Below, piece after piece: positions 22,101-35,200 of a stretch of 64,000 bases of DNA. Below the pieces are notes generated by a model. That model saw nothing but the letters and a program-made list of their open reading frames with translations, ran no database searches and was not told the DNA's origin. This stretch comes from Branchiostoma floridae (lineage: Eukaryota > Chordata > Leptocardii > Amphioxiformes > Branchiostomatidae), in the NCBI RefSeq assembly GCF_000003815.2, contig NC_049981.1, positions 20,492,646 to 20,556,645 of the forward strand. Direction: 5' to 3'. The translations under genes and the position numbers were made by a program. Positions within the stretch are counted from its first letter, which is position 1. Every line of letters starts with the position of its first letter.

Positions 22101-25100
22101 TTCCAAGTCAGAGCCTGGTGTGTAATGCTGGATGTTGGCTTCCGGAGGGTGTGGCCTATCCAGGACCACTTTCTCTTGAGGATCTGACTGACCACTGGTT
22201 CTTGTCCTGCTCTGTCCCACAGCTCCAGGTTGCTGATCCTGTCTGACCACTTGATTTTAAAAATCCTTCTCAGGCAGGTGTTAATGAAGGTTTGTATCCT
22301 GTGCTGCGTTGCCTTCGTTGTTCTCCAGGTCTCGGATCCATAGAGTAGTACTGACTTAACGTTGGAGTTGAAGATTCGGAGTTTGGTGGCTACACGTATC
22401 ACCCTGGAGGCCCAGACGTTCTTCAGCATGATGAAAGCTGCCCTTGCTTTCCCTATCCTGGCTGTAACATCCTTATCCGTGCCCCCGTGGTGGTCTACCA
22501 CACTTCCCAGGTATACAAAGGACTCTGTCTCCTTCACTTCTTCCCCTCCCATTGTGACTGGTATACTGTTTGTAGTGTTGATTTTCATGAGTTCTGTCTT
22601 CTTTCTACTGATCTTGAGCCCTGTACTGAGTGATGTTGCATCCAGGTGGGCTGTTTTATCCTGCATCTGTTTGTGGTTGTGTGAGAGAAGTGCCAGGTCG
22701 TCGGCAAAGTCCAGGTCTTCTAGCTGTGACCAGAGCGTCCACTGGATACCATTACTCTTCCCCTTTGTAGTTGTCCTCATAATCCAGTCAATACTCAGGA
22801 GGAAAAGAAGCGGTGATAGTAAGCATCCCTGCCTTACTCCTGTGTTCACCTCAAAGCTTTCTGTCAGCTGTCCTGCATGTGTTACCTTGCACTTCATGTC
22901 CTTGTATGTGCTCTGGATTAAAGATATGATCTTCCGTGGTACGCCGTAGTGTTTTAGCAACTTCCACAAGGTGGCTCTGTCTATGCTGTCGAAGGCCTTT
23001 TCGTAGTCTATGAAGTTGATGTATAGAGGGGAGTTCCATTCCAGTGACTGTTCTATTATGATGCGTAAGGTGGCAATCTGATCGGCACAGGACCTGTTCT
23101 TGCGGAAGCCTGCCTGCTCATCCCGCAACTTTGCATCCACTGCATCCCTCATTCTCCACAGGAGAATTCTGTTAAAGACTTTCCCTGCTGTTGATAGCAG
23201 CATGATCCCCCTGTAGTTGCTACAGTTGCTCAGATCCCCCTTCTTTGGTAGTTTGACAAGAATGCCTTCTCTCCACTCAGAGGGAACTTGCTCCTCCTCC
23301 CATATCCTACCAAAAAGACTATGTAGCATGTTGACTGAGCCTGCTATGTCTGCTTTGAGGGCTTCTGCCGGCACTTCATCTGGTCCTGCTGACTTTCCGT
23401 TCTTTAGGGACATGATGGCTTTCTTTATCTCTATCTTTGTAGGACCTTGTAGGTTTACCAGTGTTGATGGGTAGCTCTGAGTCTGCCGGTGGGATGTCTG
23501 GTGGTGCTTCAGGTGCTGGTCTGTTTAACAGTTCTTTGAAATGCTCTGCCCATCTTCTCAGTTGTTCTTCTGTTGTTGTGAGTGGGTTACCCTCTTTGTC
23601 CTTCACAGGCTTGTCTACTTGTTGGAATTTACCTGCTAGTTTCTTTGTTGTCATGTAGAGGTCTCTCAGGTTTCGCTTCCCTGCTGCTTCCTCTGCCTGT
23701 CTAGCTAGGTCCTCAAAATGGTCCCTCTTATCCTTCTTGATGCTCTTTTTGACCTCCTTGTCAGCAGCTGTGTACGCTTCCTGTGCCTTCATCTTCTCTG
23801 ATCGTGTCCGGCTTGTGTTCAGTACAGTTTTCTTTTGCTTCCTTGTTTCCAGCTTCTGTAGAGTGCTGAAGGAGATCCACTCCTTGTGTTCTGGTTTCTT
23901 CTTACCTAAGACCTCTTCACATGTGTCCAGCCACCCCTTCTTAACCTGTTGCCACTGGTTCTCAATGTCTGTATCCTCTTTTTTAAAGAGTTCCTGCAGG
24001 GGTTGGAACCTGTTAGACAGGTTTAGCTTGAAAGATGTCTGGATATATACTTTTTTCACTGCAGGCAAGCTATTTCGGCCGCGAAGACGTGGCTCTGAAG
24101 GGGTTTGCAAAGTTCTTCAAGAACATGTCTGAGGAGGAGGTCGGACACGCGCAGAAGCTGATGACGTATCAGAACATGCGGGGTGGACGTGTGGTGCTCC
24201 AAAACATCAAGGTGAAAAAAACTATATAATATAACTTGAAATCAAATAGCTCTATATTATTAAATAGGTTAAGTATGACCTAGTATATCAGAAAGGAAAG
24301 AATGACTTGCAAATGCGTTATTACAAGGACATACAGTATGCGCGGCTAATATTTGTCCTCTGCTTTAGAAACCGGAGCGTGACGACTGGGGGAGCGGGCT
24401 GGACGCCATGCAGGCCGCCCTGGCGCTGGAACGGAACGTCAATCAGGCCCTGCTGGACCTGCACAAGACTGCCCAGCGTCACAACGACCCTCAGGTCAGG
24501 GCTCATAATGTCGTTTTATATTCTCATACAACAGGCTTGGGGAAAGTGGAACTGAAGCAGGCGTAGAGGAGTAGCTATATCACATGACTTGAATTGATTC
24601 TAGCAGAATACATACCACAAGGGCAGGTGATGGCGTATGTGTATAACAAACCAGGGACCAACCAAAACCTGTACTCAATATCATGTAAAAATGCTAAAAT
24701 AGCAAATTTCAGGGTGCCATACTCTCATCCGTAAACATTCCAGGATGTAACAGCTTACCTTACACGGTAGCTTGCTATGCCAAGTGTCCTAAAAGTTCAA
24801 TTTCAACTAATACGACGGGCGATTTCGACGTTTCAAACAATGCCGCCATATTGAGCTAATGACGTCAAGTTAGGGAATGACCACGTCAAATTAGGGGTCT
24901 GCAAAGAACTTATAAATGGAGCAGTATTTTGTTTTAGAACCAAATCTGAAAGTCTACACCTTGAACTGTCTCATCAATCTAAAAGTTCCCCCATCTTTTT
25001 TTATCTTCCAAGAAAAATTTCCTTATTTATCATATTCTCCCCTATTCTTTTAGTTTTATATTCTATCTTTGAATTTCCCTTATTTTACATTTTCCTTTTA

Positions 25101-25379
25101 AAAGGCTTGAATAAGCTAGAACACTGGAAACTGAGTGCATGCCTATTTTAGTGACCTTTGCCATGGCAAAATCAGTCGTAAGGAGGAGGGCTAGTCACTG
25201 ATCTTGACCTCTGCCCTTTGACCTAGATGATGGACTTCCTGGAGGAGGAGTACCTGGAGGAGCAGGTCAGGTCCATCAAGGAGTTTGCCGATCACGTGAC
25301 CAACCTGAAGCGTGTTGGGACGGGCCAGGGCGAGTACCTGTACGACAAGTTCACTCTGGGGGGCGGAGAGGAAGCTTAA
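19161..25379 (+). CDS. FTH1: Ferritin heavy-chain subunit, 4 exons
   Basis: Exons 19161-19274, 24065-24211, 24369-24494 and 25227-25379, all GT-AG and all breaking between codons; product 179 aa against 183 for human FTH1. Cytosolic 24-mer iron-storage protein that oxidises Fe(II). The heavy-chain ferroxidase ligands are present: the Glu of NMEYYASY (human E27), the second Glu of the SEEE.GHAQ motif (E62) with its His (H65), the Glu of LALERNVNQ (E107) and the Gln of [10 protein letters not shown] (Q141). It is therefore an active H-type subunit, not a light chain; there is no signal peptide. Upstream lie a TATA box and an IRE, so translational control by iron is expected. Intron 1 (4.8 kb) is enlarged by an antisense LINE ending about 30 bp before exon 2. 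Confidence 0.96.
20762..20977. repeat. AT-rich intronic segment with four octamer motifs
   Basis: ATTTGCAT or its complement occurs at 20762-20769, 20876-20883, 20953-20960 and 20970-20977. Three of them sit in a (T)TTGCATAAT context, twice followed by an ATGA-type string. Similar TTGCATAATCAACGAGG or TACATAATCAATGAGG strings occur at about 61385 and 32873, so this is more likely part of a dispersed repeat than a POU-factor enhancer. Confidence 0.35.
21730..24040 (-). mobile_element. 5'-truncated LINE (non-LTR retrotransposon) in ferritin intron 1
   Basis: On the minus strand a 496-residue frame (23413-21923) encodes a reverse transcriptase. It has the N-terminal [15 protein letters not shown] motif, the NYRGI motif, [11 protein letters not shown] and the catalytic FADD (about 22700). 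A basic C-terminal region ([28 protein letters not shown]) follows, typical of invertebrate LINEs. The preceding 220 residues lie in another frame (about 24035-23460), so one frameshift near 23455 breaks the protein. The N-terminal endonuclease is absent. The 3' limit is estimated; no poly(A) tail or target duplication was identified. It is antisense to ferritin. Confidence 0.88.
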
Positions 25380-26050
25380 GCGCAGGCGCACTCCGCCGAA
25401 GTTCATCATGTAGAACGTCATTATCTCCAAGCAGATGTTGGGAGAAAATCAATTCCTTTTCTTGTTCCCCCATTTATCAAACACGCATCTCTACCGTGTC
25501 AAGAACATGTGACAGCCAGAAAAAGTTTTGAGTTTCCCTCCTAATATCTGTGAGGTTACGTACAGCATACCACCTACTATCACCTGGCTATAAACACACC
25601 GCAACGTTCCTAGCATACACAACCTATCACTACATACAGCACTAAACACATTTCCGGCCTAGAACAGTCAGAAGATCATGTGAAAAGCTGCATTCACCAT
25701 TTTCTTTGTCAGCAAGGAGAAATGAAATGGATACTTATCATTTCTCTCTTCTTAATGACATTCCTGTTTCAGTATGTCATTACATCCGTGGCAAAGATTC
25801 TATCTTAAGGTGCACACTTTCTTAGACATTTTCACCAACATCATGCAGTGTGAACATTAGTGACCTGACAGATGTATACTGTAAGTATATACACTCAAAC
25901 GACTAATACTTATGTATTGATCATGTATTGCCTGCCATGGAAACAATGTTGTTGTGAAACGGAAAAGTTATTATTGATGTTAAAGCTGAGAGCCTGTATA
26001 TTAGGAACGTTGCCAACTTAACAAAGCAATAAAGAACAAATACTCAACAA
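25380..26050 (+). other. Ferritin 3' UTR with poly(A) signal at 26028-26033
   Basis: AATAAA lies about 650 bp after the stop codon in the context GCAATAAAGAAC. Near 25425 the UTR contains one isolated end of MITE family 1 (TATCTCCAAGCAGATGTTGG). Nothing else is recognised. Confidence 0.7.
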
Positions 26051-26335
26051 GGATCTTGCATATTATGTCGTTTTGTTTTAATCTTTGCATTTGACAACAT
26101 GGGAATCATGGTGCAAGAAAAGACAATGTTTGCTTTTGATTTGATCTCCATTAGTGCTACATCAGCATTACCCCTGGTGTCCATGAATTAGAATAAAACT
26201 AGAGTTCGGGGACCTCATACCTCCATGAAATATTTATTGCTTTTTTTGTGGATGGTATGTATGTTTATAGTTGGTTGTATTTGAGAGTAAAAGTTATATA
26301 TGTTATGGGAAAGAAGTGGTGTAATCATTTAAATA

Positions 26336-28700
26336 TCGCAAACGGGAACAAAATATAGGTGCGAATACCACAGACAGTAACCACTCATTTTCCAAGACAG
26401 GCATTATGTTCTACATACTGGGTAAAATCGCAACTGTATGCTTTGTCATAATATGACATATGACAAATTCAATAATGAAATACAAGAAATACAATACAGG
26501 ATACAAACACATCATCAACACAACCAAAAGGACATGAAATATCCGTCAACCAATACCTACATGTAGGATACGGGGACAAGTTGATGCCCGATGTATAATA
26601 ATGCAAGTACTTACCAACACAACATCAGCATAAGCCACGCGGAGCACAAAATCTAACAGCGCAAACGAAGTATAACACACCAGGTCCCCAAAGGCACAAG
26701 TGGCTAATACAAAGTTATTTATCATATTCAAATTGTCCAGCATCGGGAAACAGTTGCCCAGCATCGGGAAACAGTTGCTTTAAGGAGTTAAATGTTACAT
26801 TACCTCAACCAGTTGCTATACGCAACAACTTTTCAGATAAGGGATTACCTAACACATCCACATATTAGATATGTCATACATCCAATTACATACTAACGAA
26901 ACGTCCGCGTAACGCAAGGCGCACCACAAAACATCTAACAACACAAACGAAATATAACATACTGTGTCCCCAAACGCACAAGTACATACATGCAATTTAT
27001 TATCACAATCAAAATTGTCCGCCTCCCAAAACAGATGTTCTAAAATGTTGGGCTGGGCAAACAGCGGGTCTAATGTGCCAACTGTTACAAATATTTCAAA
27101 CAGTCCTAAGCAGACATAAATAAAACTTCTGGGGGTTCCCCAAACAGCTGTCATAGAAATCACCTCACTATCTGCTTGCAGCTAACAAACACATAAAGCA
27201 CGATGCTTGTTCCAATATATCTCAAATATAGGGGTGATTTCTGATATTATTACATCAATTATAACGACGGATACGGCTCCCAAAATCTCATCGATTCGAG
27301 CTTTTATCACACCCCACCAACACAACAAGTATGAAACCAATCCATCCAGCCGTTCTTGAGTAATCTTGTACACAGACAGAGACACATAACACACCCCACC
27401 AACACAACAAGTATGAAACCAATCCACCCAGCCGTTTTTGAGTAATCTTGTACACAGACAGCCAAAACTCGGGATTCCCCAAACAGCTGTCATAGAAATG
27501 ACCTCACTATCTGCTTGGAGCTAAGCCCATTAACAAACACTTAAAGCACGATGCCTGTTCCAGTATATTACAATTATAGGGGTGATTTCTGATACGTGCA
27601 TCGTTTCACGACTGTGTGCAGGCACACCAAACCGTATGCGAATATCGCAAACGGAACATCAACTATAGTTGCGATAATCACAGACAGTAACGACTCATTT
27701 TCCAGGACAAGCAATATGTCATACATATTATGTAAAACCGCAACTGTATGCTTTGTCATAATATCACATACGAGAAAACCAAGGAACCAACGTGCATCGT
27801 AGGACGACTGTGAACACCGGGCACACCAAACCATATATCAATAATTATATCGCAAACGGGAACAAAATATAGGTGCGAAAACCACAGACAGTAACCACTC
27901 ATTTTCCAAGACAGGCATTATGTTCTACATACTGGGATAAATCGCAACTGTATGATTTGTCATAATATGACATATGACAAAAACACTACTGCAATATAAG
28001 AAATACAATACAGGATACAAACACATCATCAACACAACCAAAAGGACATGAAATATCCGACAACCAATACCTACATGTAGGATACGGGGACAAGTTGATG
28101 CCCGATATATAATAATGCAAGTACTTACCAACACAACATCAGCATAAGCCACACGGACCACAAAATCTAACAGCGCAAACAAAGTATAACACACCAGGTC
28201 CCCAAAGGCACAAGTGGCTAAATACAAAGTTATTTATCATATTCAAATTGTCCAGCATCGGGAAACAGTTGCCCAGCATCGGGAAACAGTTGCCCAGCAT
28301 ACTAACGAAACTTCCGGGTTACGCAGCCCAAAACAGATGTTCTAGAATGTTGGGCTGGGCAAACAGGGCAACTGTTACAAATATTTGAAACGGTCCTAAG
28401 CAGACATAAATAAAACTAATGGGGGTTCCCCATACAGCTGTCATAGAAATCACCTCACCATCTGCTTGCAGCTAAGCCCATTAACAAACACATAAAGCAC
28501 GATGCCTGTACCAATATATCTCAAATATAGGGGTGATTTCTGACATTATTACATCGATTATAACGACAGATACGGCTTCCAAAATCTCATCGTTTCAAGC
28601 TTTCATCACACCGCACCAACACAACAAGTATGAAACCAATCCATCCAGCCGTTCTTGAGTAAACATCTACACAGACAGAGATACCTAACAGAAAATATAA
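26336..28700. repeat. Duplicated repeat block downstream of ferritin
   Basis: About 440 bp at 26336-26775 recur almost unchanged at about 27847-28290, with a third partial copy at 27640-27790. A second module (about 27040-27180) recurs at 28340-28480 and partly at 27475-27600. A third (27190-27375) recurs at 28490-28665. Within it, a stretch of about 80 bp ending ATCCATCCAGCCGTTCTTGAGTA is tandemly doubled (27311-27461). On the minus strand three copies keep a related open frame around CAFGDxVCY (26546-26764, 26849-27163, 27925-28227). No known transposon protein is recognised. Confidence 0.7.
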
Positions 28701-29286
28701 CCTCCATTCCATGACATTTCATGGAGGTAATAATACAAATATAGTCATAAATTGTACAGCCAAATAATGTCGTCTCGAACATAACCTGATCATTGAATTC
28801 ATGAAAGTACACACAACTAGAAACCTTGCTCTAGCATACATGGTGCTACAAGAAGGTCACCTCACGTCTTGTAAAACATAAACGTCACAACAACTCATGG
28901 CCGATACGACGTCGACACCGTACCTGTACTGTGACCTGCATTGGGTCTCGTGTGACATCAGAATTCTACTGAACAAAGTTATATAATAATATTTCGCTAA
29001 CATACGTATATACGCACAGTTCTGTTGCCATGCTAGCTATGCGGTCATGGTTTTATTTGATGTTTCTGCGCTAACATACGCACTAGTATGGTATATAAAG
29101 AGTTGTATGACTATTCCATGAAAATACAACAAGGAACATCAAAATGATCTCTATTGAGCTTAGGTGCAACTTTTCGGGCGGAAATCAATCCAAATGGACG
29201 TCATGTATGTACATGTTTCTAACGCCAAGCTGATAATAAGCCCAATAGCGATATAACGTGAGCGTTCTTCTAAAACCTCCTCATAG

Positions 29287-32200
29287 TCAGGTGCGAACAG
29301 AATTCTCAGCTGGAGTTCCAATGTCGGCCATGAGGCGGCGATATCTGTATGTCTTATATTTGTACCGCTGGGCGAGGAAAACAAAGAATACGGTGTTGAG
29401 GAGCATGAAGATGGCCAAGAAGATGAAGAACCATTCCGCGCGACCGTCATTTAGTTCCACTGGGAACCACCGCTTACCGGTCATTTTGTCTGAAAAAAAA
29501 AAAAAGAAAACAGAGATAAGACTCGATTTCTTCCAAGTTTCCATCCAACACTAGATAAACTACGACTTAACTTCATTGGTTTGCCTGGCCCAATAGCTTT
29601 GAACACGTTACATTTCGAATGCGGTACTGTAGCAATGAAGCACAGGTGAGTGTCAGTTTACCTTAGCCTACTTACAGCTGATAGCGTTGAAGAGAGCGGA
29701 GAGCCCCAGGCTGGCGTAACTCCCCAGGCCCCACATCAGCAGCAATAGTCCCATCACGGTACCTCTGGCCCGCAAAGGAGCCTGGGTATAAGCAAAGTAG
29801 TACCCTGTCGGAAAAGGGATGAGAAAAATGAATCTCCAAGCAGATCCTATGGTGCCATAAGATAGTATCAAAGCTGGCCAAGGAGTATAGCCGGCAAAGG
29901 GAGTCTAACGGGCACCGGTCGCGTACACACTCCTAAGCCGGCTTCACTCCTCTGCCAGCTTTTGATCTTTAATATGCTACCGTAGGATCTGCTTGGAGAT
30001 TAGAGAAAAAATGGCGGTAATACCGACGTTTCGGTGGTCGTCTGTCACCTTCCTCTTGGCAATACGCTAGGTGCAGTGCTATAAATGCGGTTCCAAATGT
30101 AAATTATGGCCACGTTTAGATATACATTCATCAAGAATACTACGAGACTTTGTAAGATGCTTCTTAAACGTCGGCTCAGGTAAATATTGCACTTGGTTTT
30201 AGAATAAAGTACTTTGTTACACAGTCATTTACCAACCTGGTGGAATTATTCCTGGACAAAATGACTACAACCCGTATTTGTCTTACTCTCCAAGCAGAGG
30301 TTAGGCTCCGGCTGTTTTTTAACGTTATTTTTAGTCGTTTTTATCGGGCTTTCAATTTTTTATTTTATCTTCCGTTAGGCCGGACACAACGAAAAAAAAA
30401 TGACAAAATAGAAAGCCCGATAAAAACGACTAAAAAAACGATAAAACTAAGAGCCTAACCTCTGCTTGGAGAGTATATTTGTCTGTCCAGGGCGTGCCGG
30501 AATTGTGATTTGTTTCCTACAGCTTTGACTTTGGAAGATTACTTCGGGCTCAGAAATAATCACAAGACCTAAGTATTCAAACACACAAATTCATAGATAC
30601 CCGTAACCATCGTCATGACTTCGCTCATGCCACTGAGCAGGAACTGCGGGATCTGCACGAACACCGTCATGTCAGCAGCCCGCATGGTGTTCCTGCTGAT
30701 GTTCTGGGTAACATAGTTCCCTTCCTGGACTTTGTCACGCCTGTAGACCTCCACCAGAGCAGCCGCGAGGATCGAACCTACCGACAGGAGCATGCCGATC
30801 CCTGTTGGGTGTACAATCAGAAAAAAACTCACACTTGTTCTTGACAAAATATAACACAACCATGCCCATCATGCACCTTACGTATACTACTCTCATATGC
30901 TATTTTCGGGTTCCTGCAGGCTGGCTTCATCAAGAGCAACTTTCATCTGTTGCATAAACAAATTTGGACCCCCGCAAATCATTTGGACACGGACCAGGGC
31001 GGACGAACACACAGAGAAAACAATACCTCCTTTCCACAGAGGTAAATATTTGGCCGTGATTAGATAGTTTGGTCGGATAACACAATTAACGTCGACTCAT
31101 GCGCTCCACACCTACCCCTGCGCTCCACACATACCCATTCGCTCCACAACTACCCATGCGCTCCACACCTACACAGGGCATGCACTTCACACTGCAAATG
31201 TAGTACATATTGCCCATGCGCTCCACACCTACCCATTCGCTCCAAAGAAGTAAGATCACGTCCCATCCGTGCCATCCAGGGGTACACCAGCCAGTGCATG
31301 ACGGGAATCATCAGCAGAACGGTGGCGGCGTTGAAGACGTTTAAGAAGACGCCATCTACACCTTCAGTACCGCCGAATTTCGGTAGGCGAAGCCTTTGGC
31401 TCTGGAACAGGAAGGTGGTGCGCATCTACAATAAAAAAAAAAAAAAAAAAAAAACAGATCATGAACATGTAGGCATTGTCCAGTGAATAGTACGATGCAA
31501 ATACTGCTGCGAAGCAAACCACCAACAAAAAGCAATATCAACATTTCTAACATTTAACGTATTAAAATCCCCTAGCTCTTAACAGACAAATAGTCACCGG
31601 CAGCAAAAGATTGTGTAAAACTGTGGACAGACTGTACTGGTAATGTCGGGCTGTACACGAATGAATCGGTCGATAGGGTAGAAAATCCACTTAGCTAACC
31701 TGTGAGTACAGTGTGAAGTACAGGATGAGGCACAGGAAGATCCACAGCAGACTGAAGAGTTGTTTGACGTCGTCAACTTCTTCTACAGCACGACTTTCGT
31801 TCGCCCTGAAACGTCAGAGACATACATTTATTTTTTTTTCTTTGTAGTAGGTACTGACGCAACTTAGCGGCCTGTTTGGAACTACGTATACAGTAGGCGT
31901 TTTTGTTGTTACTCTGTGACTGGAGGGTAACCTCCAGCAACAGAGTCTTGTAATTACTTTGTTCGTTGAGTGTTCGCACCTATATCTCTATGTTCCGGAA
32001 GCCGCAATCGCATGTGTATTGGCATGTCGTCTGTACTCCATTGGGAAATGATGCACGTTATTTTTTTTCGCCATAGCTGTTTTTATTATGGATGTAATAA
32101 TTTCAGTTTTCACCCCTACGCCGTCCGGTATAGTGGTTCAGGTCTTCCTTATGATTGAGCCTTAAGCCTTGTGGTAATTTGATACCGTCAAGCAGATGTT

Positions 32201-35200
32201 GTCCTCGTCGGAATATGCCATCTCGTTCGGGCATTGCGTTTCCAGTATTGAGGTTGGTTTGACATAGCATACTGACATACATACATTTTGCGCGGCTGAT
32301 AGTCATATGCATTGTATGGTTAGAACGTGTTTGATCCTTGGGACCTTGTTTTTCGCGGTAGCTGTTTTCATTATCGATGTAATAATTTGAGAAATCACCC
32401 CTATTCCCTGGTATTGTGGACCAGCTTGCCCATATACGATGGGGTTTGACAATTACTTATCTCCAAGCATATATGGGGTTATGTTATGTCCACAGCTGTC
32501 ATTGACCCACTTTTTAAAGTGGTGTGCGTCTCAAGTATCCATTGTGAAGCTGTGTTGTTGTTTCCATTTGGTGTCGATTGAGACGCTGATTTCACTGTGT
32601 TTTAAATTTGGTAGTGATAGGTATGTTAGCTTTTAAGTAAGTTTTTGGTATAAGCTAATGTCATGTGTTCTGTATACGATATAAACACCGAGTCATACCC
32701 CACAGAAAAATCACAACCGACATAAACCATAATTAGGTCACAGAGTATGTTACCTACGGTCACTTGTTACCTTTGGAAGGGAATAACTCGAGCAGAGGTT
32801 GATGAATTTTGGCATACCTTATGATGATAAACATAATGAAATACACATTATGCAAAAAATGATATATATTTTACATAATCAATGAGGAAAACTGGCACTG
32901 CTCCATCACATACTGTAGCATGCAGTCTTCTCCGAATCTAGTTGTTTTGTTCTGGAAACAGAAAATGTACCGTATTGATGATCTTACAACGTTGTTAGTC
33001 TGATAGACTGTACCTGTCGAGCCAGCGTTCCATGCAGCCACCGGGAGCCCGCTGTACCGGGCGCTGGGCCCGCCTGGAGGCACGGAGGATCCCCGTCACT
33101 ATAGACAGTACTTCCTCTGTCAAAGGTAAACCAAAATAGAAAGGATACACTCAGTAAGGCTACTCCTCTTTATTGCTTGGAGGAAAAACGAAGAAAATAG
33201 AATACAATTGATGGTATTCCTTCAACAGTTTTCACAAAGTGGGTATAAAATAACCTTGATCGATTTCTGAAAAGTTACAGATTTTCTCAAAGCAAACCAT
33301 CGCAGAAACCCTATTCCTTTAATCAATCCTTTGCAGATATGATGACATGTCATGAGAGCATACCTTTCTCTTCATCCGGTTCGTACCAGCGCTTCCCAAC
33401 CACAAACACGACCCCAGCTAGGAATACGGCGACACAGATAACCACATATCCGAGCAGAGGATTAATTTCCTGCAGGTAAGCCACCCCTAAAACAGCAATG
33501 GCACCTCCCACGTTGATGCACCAATAATACCTGACAATAACGGAATGTAATATTACTTGTATTGTATCCTTCAACTTTCTCACTGAGAAATGGTTTCTAA
33601 CGTTTCCATGGATATGATAAATTGATTCGCGTTTTAGTGTAATATATGTCGTATAAGATTGTAATAGTTGACATAATAGGTATGAGTGAATTTTAGTATC
33701 ATGTATTATGTAATTGAGTACTTTTTGTGTCAGGAAGTTAGGTTTTCTGAATTCTGCAACATGGCCTGAAACAAGCCTGAAGAAAGACGACTGGAAGATT
33801 GGACGGGAGTCAAAGCGCACGAGTGTAAAGTACGTTTCGCTGTCGCGAACCTGTAGATATCAATACGCGCGCTCACGGTTCCTAGTACGCATGTGCAGCA
33901 ACGACATTGCGAGTACCCGTGGAACATAAACTACGTCTGGACAGTGTTATGTCAATCGATACATTGTTCGAGACGAGTACTGTTACAAGTTAGGGGCGCT
34001 CACCTTTGAGATAACGTTATTACCTACAACTTCTGTCGCTGCACATGCGTACTCGGAACGATGAACGTGTTATAACAAACCTCAAGATTCACACTAATAG
34101 CATGATAACATTGAGAAATTGGTATTACACAACAGATCTTGAAGGGAAGAAGCACTGATATTTTACCAGTGAAAATACGTCTTGAGCTGTTGGTCCAAGT
34201 TCTCGCTGTATTCTCCGTACTGCCCTGCGCCGTACAGACCTAAGTTGGACTTGCTCCCCCCTGTGCCCACGGCCACCAGACACAGACCCGTCACGTACAG
34301 GGACACCGGCACACGACTGTCGGTCGTCTCGTGATGTACACAGAAGAACGACGATAGAATCAAGAAAACCGTACCTAAAAAACATCACAAGGCGTGTGTA
34401 AGGCTAGTTTACCCTATCCGCGGGATAACCTATATCCGTTGTTTTTAAAAACGGGATATTAAGAAGTGGACGGACGATGATTTCAAATTGCGATATTTAA
34501 GTTCTGCTGCAGTACCAAGGCCACACACCAGGGGGCCCAAAATAGACCCTCACCCTTATCTTTCTAACACATACCCACATATCAAATATCATTACAATCC
34601 ATCCAGAGGTTCTAGAGTTTTGATGATCATAAATATCCGGAAACACAAACAAACACACACACAGACACACGCACAGATATACCAAAAACTATACCACCAT
34701 TTTTCATGGAGGTAATAACATGGAGGTAAAGATGTCCACTGTGCTAATCTCAGTCACTTAGCTCGCTATCATACAACGGGTATAACACACTGAAGGTGCC
34801 CGCACGTTGGCGACGTCGCTGCGTCCTAAATTGGGGAGTGTGTTACCCTGACATTATAATGGTAATATCAAGCAAAATATCCAAATATGACTAAGAAGAC
34901 AGCAAAGCACACAAAGCGTAAAAAGAGTTGTTTTTTTATCGATGAAACCCATTAAGTGCTCTGTCAGATCGCTTTGTCGCAGCGACGCGACTAACGTGCC
35001 GCAGCTTCAATGCGATGTTTAGAATTAACCACACATGGGTCCTTCGCTTGTCCGCCCACGAGCGACGGAAAGCCTATACTTTGGAGTGGGTGGAGGGAAA
35101 TTCTTCAAACACCCAGGAACAATTATACATGTAGTCCCTATACAGTGACGCAGATCGTTATAAAGTGTGTTTGGATCACTCTTACTCCCTTACCCACTGT

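Noticed and set aside
21906-24229. Plus-strand open frames in ferritin intron 1
   Set aside because: They are antisense shadows of the LINE reverse transcriptase.
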